A stretch of DNA of 35,594 bases from the NCBI GenBank assembly GCA_017433615.1, contig JAFRGW010000003.1:1-35594 (forward strand), in the 5' to 3' direction. The DNA is from Eubacterium sp. (GTDB lineage Bacteria > Bacillota > Clostridia > Lachnospirales > Lachnospiraceae). A program made the translations under genes and the position numbers. The notes under the pieces were generated by a model. It had not been told where the DNA came from, ran no database searches, and saw only the letters and a list, made by a program, of their open reading frames with translations. Every line of letters starts with the position of its first letter. Within the stretch, counting starts at the first letter, position 1. Positions 31,441 to 35,594 of the stretch are shown here, in pieces.

Positions 31441-32250
31441 TTATAAATCTCTCCGGATTCCGCGGAATTTCTGATATCGGCGTTCCAGCAGCTGTTCCGT
31501 CGGGACTTCCGCCAATTCTCTGACCGTCCCTGCAAGTGCATTCTTCAGCGCCGCGCAGCTGCCGGCAAAATCATTCTGGATGCCGCCTTCCGGCTCACTG
31601 ATTACCCGGTCGATCAGACCGTCTTCATATAAATCTGCAGCCGTCATGCGCATCAGCTCACTCGCTTCACTGCTCCTGGCCGCATCCTTCCACAGAATGC
31701 TTGCAAATCCCTCCGGTGAGAGAATCGAAAATACGGCATATTCCAGCATCCAGATCTGGTCGGCAACTCCCAGCGCCAGCGCGCCGCCGCTGCTTCCTTC
31801 TCCGGTAATCAGCGCAATCACCGGTACCTTCAGATCACTCATCTGCGCCATATTCTCCGCAATCGCCGTGCTGATGCCGTTCTCCTCCGCCTCCATCCCG
31901 GGATAGGCCCCGGGTGTATCAATCAGCGTAATAACCGGCCTGCCGAATTTCTCTGCCTGTTTCATCAGTCGGAGCGATTTCCGGAACCCCTCAGGACCCG
32001 GCATGCCGAAATTGCAGGCGACATTTTCCTCCAGGGTCCTGCCCTTCCGGTGACCGACAACTGTGACGGGCATTCCGTCCAGAAGTCCGATGCCGCCGAT
32101 CACAGAGCGGTCTTCCCTGCCGGTCCTGTCGCCGGATAATTCCAGAAAATCATCAAACAGTCCACTGATCAGATCCGTCACTTTGGGGCGGTTCCGGTCC
32201 CGCGCAATCTGCACATGCCCGAACGCAGATATTTTTTTCTGTTTTCTCAT
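31441..32250 (-). CDS. accA: Acetyl-CoA carboxylase carboxyltransferase subunit alpha AccA
   Basis: The 269-residue protein has the crotonase-like fold motifs of AccA: GHRKGR at 66-71, NFGMPGPEGFRKSLRLM near 80-97, DTPGAYPG at 111-118 and GEGSSGGALALG near 149-160. With AccD it moves the carboxyl group from carboxybiotin to acetyl-CoA. It is shorter than the E. coli protein (319 aa) because it lacks much of the N-terminal helical extension, as is usual in Firmicutes. The ribosome binding site is weak (AGGA, four bases from the ATG). Confidence 0.95.
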   Translation of the reverse strand: MRKQKKISAFGHVQIARDRNRPKVTDLISGLFDDFLELSGDRTGREDRSVIGGIGLLDGMPVTVVGHRKGRTLEENVACNFGMPGPEGFRKSLRLMKQAEKFGRPVITLIDTPGAYPGMEAEENGISTAIAENMAQMSDLKVPVIALITGEGSSGGALALGVADQIWMLEYAVFSILSPEGFASILWKDAARSSEASELMRMTAADLYEDGLIDRVISEPEGGIQNDFAGSCAALKNALAGTVRELAEVPTEQLLERRYQKFRGIRRDL

Positions 32251-32379
32251 TTATCCTGTTCCACTTTCCTCATCTTTTAACTGTCCGACGATCCCGGGCG
32301 GCGCACACAGTGCAAAGCACTCTTTGCTTTATGCATCTTCATTCCCGCGGATCCACATATTCAGGGTCACCCACCTCTG

Positions 32380-33150
32380 TTAACTTCTGTCCTGCGTTCT
32401 TCCGTCCGCACGACAGTGCAGCCGCAGAATCTGCTGCAGTACCGGACGCATCTCCCCGCGCTCCACAATCCTGTCAACAAAACCATGTTCCAGCTGAAAT
32501 TCCGCCCGCTGAAATCCCGGCGGCAGCTGCTCACCAATCGTCTGCTCGATCACGCGCGGTCCTGCAAATCCGATCAGTGCCCCCGGCTCTGCCAGGATAA
32601 TGTCGCCAAGCATCGCAAAACTCGCACTGACGCCGCCTGTCGTCGGATGCAGCAGGACAGAAATATACAATCCGCCTTCTCTTCTGAACCGCTCAATTGC
32701 CGCGCTGGTTTTTGCCATCTGCATCAGTGAGAACATTCCCTCCTGCATTCTGGCACCCCCGCTGGCTGAAAAAATAATCAGCGGTGTGTGTTTTTCAGCT
32801 GCCAGTTCAACGACCCGCGTAATCGTCTCGCCGACTACTGTTCCCATACTCCCCATCAGAAATGTCCGGTTCAGCGCCGCCGCACAGACCGTCATTCCGC
32901 CGATTTTTCCATATCCCGCCTGCACTGCATCAGACATTCCGGTCACCCGCCGGAGTTCTTTCAGTTTCCGGCGGTAGCCCGGAAAATGGATCGGATCATC
33001 CGATTCGATCGTCGGAAACAATCCGTGAAATGTATCAGGATCAAATAGTTTCTGCAGAAATGCAGCAGACTGTTCCTGTACATCCCTGTTATGTTCCCGG
33101 TGCCTTTTAAAGGAAAGCATCGTTCTTCTTCTGTCAGAAAACCCGCTCAT
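32380..33150 (-). CDS. accD: Acetyl-CoA carboxylase carboxyltransferase subunit beta AccD, lacking the zinc ribbon
   Basis: The 256-residue protein has the carboxyltransferase core: DPIHFPGYRRKL at 52-63, GGARMQEGM near 130-138, HPTTGGVSASFAMLGD near 167-182, GFAGPRVIEQT near 193-203 and the C-terminal GFVDRIV. It pairs with AccA. Typical AccD proteins (about 285-305 aa) begin with a four-cysteine zinc ribbon (two CxxC pairs); here the first 50 residues contain no cysteine at all. accC ends only 12 bases upstream, so there is no room for a displaced zinc ribbon. GAGGAA precedes the ATG by about ten bases. Confidence 0.93.
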   Translation of the reverse strand: MSGFSDRRRTMLSFKRHREHNRDVQEQSAAFLQKLFDPDTFHGLFPTIESDDPIHFPGYRRKLKELRRVTGMSDAVQAGYGKIGGMTVCAAALNRTFLMGSMGTVVGETITRVVELAAEKHTPLIIFSASGGARMQEGMFSLMQMAKTSAAIERFRREGGLYISVLLHPTTGGVSASFAMLGDIILAEPGALIGFAGPRVIEQTIGEQLPPGFQRAEFQLEHGFVDRIVERGEMRPVLQQILRLHCRADGRTQDRS

Positions 33151-33162
33151 TTATACCATTCC

Positions 33163-34545
33163 TCATACCGGCTCTTTCCTGCTGGCTTTATTCCATGCAA
33201 GAATACCGGCTGTATTTGTCTCAATAAACGAAGTATCAACGCGGCCGAGCATGTAGTCTGTGTTGTACATCATCAGCAGCAGAAATTCGACATTCGTCTT
33301 CACTCCGTCAATGATGGTCTCCTCCAGTGCAGTCCGCATGCGCCGGATAGCCTCCAGACGTCCGGGCGCGTGGACAATGATCTTGGCGATCAGATTGTCA
33401 TACAGCGGACTGATGGTACAGTTCTGATACAGGACCGTCTCTACCCGCACGCCCGCGCCGCCGGGAAGATGCAGAAAATGAACCGTTCCCGGAGACGGCA
33501 GGAATCCGTGTTCCGGATCTTCCGCATTGATCCGGCACTCAATCGCATGCCCGGAGAAATGCACATCTGCCTGTCCCACTGAAAGTTTCTGTCCCGCTGC
33601 AATCCGGAACTGCTCCTTTACCAGATCAATCCCAGTCACAAATTCTGTCACCGGATGCTCTACCTGAATCCGGGTATTCATTTCAATAAAATACGGATGG
33701 CCCTTCTGGTCCAGCACAAATTCAACGGTTCCGGCACTGTAATACCCGGCAGCCTTTGCCGCCCGGACCGCATACGCCAGAATCTGTGTACGCTGTTCAT
33801 CTGTCAGACAGCGCGCCGGCGATTCCTCGATCATTTTCTGATTGCGCCGCTGCATAGAACAGTCACGCTCTCCGAGATGAATCACATTACCATGCATATC
33901 CCCGAGAATCTGCACCTCAATATGACGCGGGTGCAAAATCAGCTTCTCCAGATATAAATCCCCGTTGCCGAATGCACTCTCCGCTTCAGCCTGTGCCTCG
34001 CGGTAAGCCGCTTCCAGATCCTCTGCGCGCTCTGCGATCCGCATGCCGCGTCCGCCGCCGCCCGCAGTTGCCTTCAGCAGCACCGGATAGCCGACACGTT
34101 CAGCTGCGTCCGCTGCCTCCTGAACAGAATCTACGATCCCGTCTGATCCCGGCACACACGGCACGCCGTTTTTCTGCATCAGCTGTCTGGCAGTCTGTTT
34201 ATCACCCATCATCCGGATAATCTCCGCGGAAGGGCCGACAAACCGGATCCCCGCCGCTTCGCAGTTCTCCGCAAACGCTGCATTTTCCGCCAGAAATCCA
34301 TACCCCGGATGAATTGCCTCGCATCCGTGTGCGACAGCCGCCTGCAGGATACTCTCCCATTGGAGATAACTGGTTCTGGCACTTCCCTGTCCGATACAGA
34401 CCGCTTCATTGCAGAACTGCACCGGCATCTCATTTGCATCTTCTTTTGAATAAATGAGAACCGTCTCCATTCCCATCTCACTGCAGCAGCGCTGGATACG
34501 CATCGCGATCTCTCCGCGCGCCGCAATCATGATCTTACGGAACAT
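33163..34545 (-). CDS. accC: Acetyl-CoA carboxylase biotin carboxylase subunit AccC
   Basis: The 460-residue ATP-grasp enzyme has the biotin carboxylase layout: N-terminal IMIAARGEIAMRI, the glycine-rich ATP lid KATAGGGGRGMRI near 158-170, EKLILHPRHIEVQILGD near 197-213, ERDCSMQRRNQK near 225-236 and EMNTRIQVEHPVTE near 285-298. It carboxylates the biotin on AccB using bicarbonate and ATP. TGAGGAGG precedes the ATG. Confidence 0.97.
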   Translation of the reverse strand: MFRKIMIAARGEIAMRIQRCCSEMGMETVLIYSKEDANEMPVQFCNEAVCIGQGSARTSYLQWESILQAAVAHGCEAIHPGYGFLAENAAFAENCEAAGIRFVGPSAEIIRMMGDKQTARQLMQKNGVPCVPGSDGIVDSVQEAADAAERVGYPVLLKATAGGGGRGMRIAERAEDLEAAYREAQAEAESAFGNGDLYLEKLILHPRHIEVQILGDMHGNVIHLGERDCSMQRRNQKMIEESPARCLTDEQRTQILAYAVRAAKAAGYYSAGTVEFVLDQKGHPYFIEMNTRIQVEHPVTEFVTGIDLVKEQFRIAAGQKLSVGQADVHFSGHAIECRINAEDPEHGFLPSPGTVHFLHLPGGAGVRVETVLYQNCTISPLYDNLIAKIIVHAPGRLEAIRRMRTALEETIIDGVKTNVEFLLLMMYNTDYMLGRVDTSFIETNTAGILAWNKASRKEPV

Positions 34546-34577
34546 AGCCGCCTCCTCATACTTTCATTATCGTAAAT

Positions 34578-34655
34578 CGCGATCTCTGATCGCGCGCATG
34601 CCGCCGGATACTTCCCTTCCAGTGGACCGGCACACGGCACGTATGGACACTGGAA
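34578..34655. repeat. Two inverted repeats in the accB-accC gap
   Basis: CGCGATC-tct-GATCGCG (34578-34594) and TTCCAGTG (34617-34624) with CACTGGAA (34648-34655). Both would form hairpins in the operon mRNA between accB and accC; neither is followed by a T-run on the minus strand. Confidence 0.5.
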
Positions 34656-34665
34656 TCAGTTTGCT

Positions 34666-35274
34666 TTACTCTGCCGTCCGGATCCGGAACAGCGGCGCAT
34701 CAAACTCCGCAAAGGCCGCATCCTCCAGCATGACGCTTTCCACCGTTCCGCTCACCGGAGCCGTGATTTCACTGATCACTTTCATTGCCTCAAGCAGTCC
34801 AAGGGTATCGCCTTTGGAAACACGGCTTCCTTCCTTAACATAGGGTGCTTCCCCGGGTTTCGCAGACGTATAGAAGGTACCGGCCATCTGCGCCTTTACC
34901 ACCGCTGCATCAGCTGCGTCTGCGGCGGCTTTCTGCACGCCTTCCGTGCCGGCATTCAAATCTGCTCCGGCACTCGGTTCTGTTCCGGTGTACAAGCCTG
35001 TCGCTGTACTCATGCCTGCCCCGGCATTCGCTCCTGCTGCATTGCCCGCATACAATCCTTTTCCGCCATCTGCTCCTGTCCCGGCACCGGAAACCATTCC
35101 GCCGTCAGCCTTCCCGGCATCTCCATTCCCGCCCGGTATAGCTGCACCTGCCTGCACAGATTCCGGAACTGTCCGCTTCAGTTCGAGCGTAATACCAGCC
35201 TCACACAGACGGCATTCACTGAATCCCGATATCCGGAAGTCATCCATAATTCTTTTCAAAATATTCAGATCCAT
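34666..35274 (-). CDS. accB: Biotin carboxyl carrier protein AccB with a long Gly/Ala linker
   Basis: The 202-residue protein has the short N-terminal helix (MDLNILKRIMDDF), a linker of about 75 residues (about 40-115) very rich in Gly, Ala and Thr, and a C-terminal biotinyl domain (about 123-200). The biotinylated lysine is K165 in EAMKVISEI (the last M of EAMKM is valine). Most bacterial AccB linkers are Pro/Ala-rich and 30-40 residues. GGGAGG lies six bases before the ATG. It swings biotin between AccC and AccAD. Confidence 0.94.
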   Translation of the reverse strand: MDLNILKRIMDDFRISGFSECRLCEAGITLELKRTVPESVQAGAAIPGGNGDAGKADGGMVSGAGTGADGGKGLYAGNAAGANAGAGMSTATGLYTGTEPSAGADLNAGTEGVQKAAADAADAAVVKAQMAGTFYTSAKPGEAPYVKEGSRVSKGDTLGLLEAMKVISEITAPVSGTVESVMLEDAAFAEFDAPLFRIRTAE

Positions 35275-35307
35275 TGTCTGCCTCCCGTCTCCGGACCGCC
35301 ATTGCCT

Positions 35308-35535
35308 TTACGCAATTTTCTTCTCAATAAATGTAACGATATCGCTGACCTTCTCCAGCGCTGCTGCCTCTTCATCGGCAATCTTGACATCATAGGCCTC
35401 TTCCAGTGCCATAACCAGTTCCACTGCATCGATGGAATCAATCCCGAGATCCTTCAGTGTCGCCTCTAATTTAATATCAGCCTCATCCAGGTTCAGTGTT
35501 TCCGCCATGATTTCTCTTACTTTTTCGAATGTCAT
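35308..35535 (-). CDS. acpP: Acyl carrier protein
   Basis: The 75-residue acidic helical protein carries the phosphopantetheine site S34 in GIDSIDAVEL. It is the first gene of the acc/fab operon seen here and carries the growing acyl chains. GGAGG lies upstream of the ATG. Its place at the head of the operon, before accB, differs from the common clostridial order in which it sits between fabH and fabK. Confidence 0.96.
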   Translation of the reverse strand: MTFEKVREIMAETLNLDEADIKLEATLKDLGIDSIDAVELVMALEEAYDVKIADEEAAALEKVSDIVTFIEKKIA

Positions 35536-35574
35536 CGTAATTTCCTCCTGACAAAATTCTCTTTATAAATTTAT

Positions 35575-35594
35575 TTAATAAGTTTCTTTATTAA
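35575..35594. promoter_or_regulatory. A/T-rich inverted repeat upstream of acpP, at the window edge
   Basis: TTAATAA-N6-TTATTAA, a perfect seven-base inverted repeat about 40 bases before the acpP start, reaching the end of the window. It is placed where an operator of the acc/fab operon could be; the promoter itself is probably outside the window. Confidence 0.35.

Noticed and set aside
33100-33163. Frameshift hiding an AccD zinc ribbon upstream of accD
   Set aside because: accC runs to 12 bases before the accD start, and the first 50 codons of accD contain no cysteine; there is no space for a displaced CxxC domain.

Overview
The window looks like a piece of a Gram-positive, anaerobic Clostridia-type chromosome, most likely Lachnospiraceae or a close relative. 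The signs are a fabK-type fatty acid synthesis operon with a MarR regulator, TRAP and BMP-type transporters, a corrinoid methyltransferase relative, strong AGGAGG ribosome binding sites and moderately GC-rich third positions. This placement is an inference from gene content; no rRNA or tRNA gene is present. Coding is dense, mostly on the minus strand, and nothing looks like a phage, a CRISPR array or an intact transposon.

Layout. (1) 1-2.9 kb, minus: a truncated sensor kinase, its OmpR-type response regulator, a small alarmone synthetase and a secreted protein with four SH3b domains. The last has a very good promoter whose spacer is filled by a perfect inverted repeat. (2) 3.0-4.4 kb, minus: a homologue of monomethylamine methyltransferase MtmB that has leucine where the methanogen enzyme has pyrrolysine. 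(3) 4.5-11.7 kb: a divergent catabolic locus. A split transketolase (two genes) runs left; a zinc alcohol/polyol dehydrogenase, a three-part TRAP transporter and a FadR-type GntR regulator run right. The near-identical word TATGAC(G/A)TCG lies on three promoters here, so the locus reads as one regulon under its own GntR protein. (4) 11.8-18.1 kb, minus: a Nudix hydrolase, a BMP-family (nucleoside-type) ABC importer in the order ATPase, permease, permease, lipoprotein, and a PAP2 phosphatase. (5) 18.2-23 kb, minus: a copper ATPase whose C-terminus is a CopZ-like domain with its own internal ribosome binding site, and a class I (archaeal-type) lysyl-tRNA synthetase with a C-terminal tRNA-binding domain. 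(6) 23.1-25.3 kb, minus: a membrane PP2C/SpoIIE-type phosphatase and a MarR regulator with a near-consensus promoter. (7) 25.5-35.5 kb, minus: a complete malonyl-CoA and type II fatty acid synthesis operon, acpP-accB-accC-accD-accA-fabH-fabK-fabD-fabG-fabF-fabZ, ending in a strong terminator.

How the genes fit together. The acc/fab genes cover acetyl-CoA carboxylation, malonyl transfer to ACP, condensation, reduction, dehydration and enoyl reduction. The MarR gene just after the operon's terminator is the obvious FabT-like regulator candidate. The TRAP locus would import an acidic or polyol-like substrate, oxidise it and feed a ketose phosphate to the split transketolase; the substrate cannot be read from sequence. 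Points most worth following up are the non-pyrrolysine MtmB, the three-site GntR regulon, the nested CopZ start in copA, the AccD without its zinc ribbon, the 27-bp in-frame tandem repeat in fabD and a small dispersed GGGGAGTCCCC hairpin element. Coordinates of short sites may be off by one base where they border homopolymer runs.
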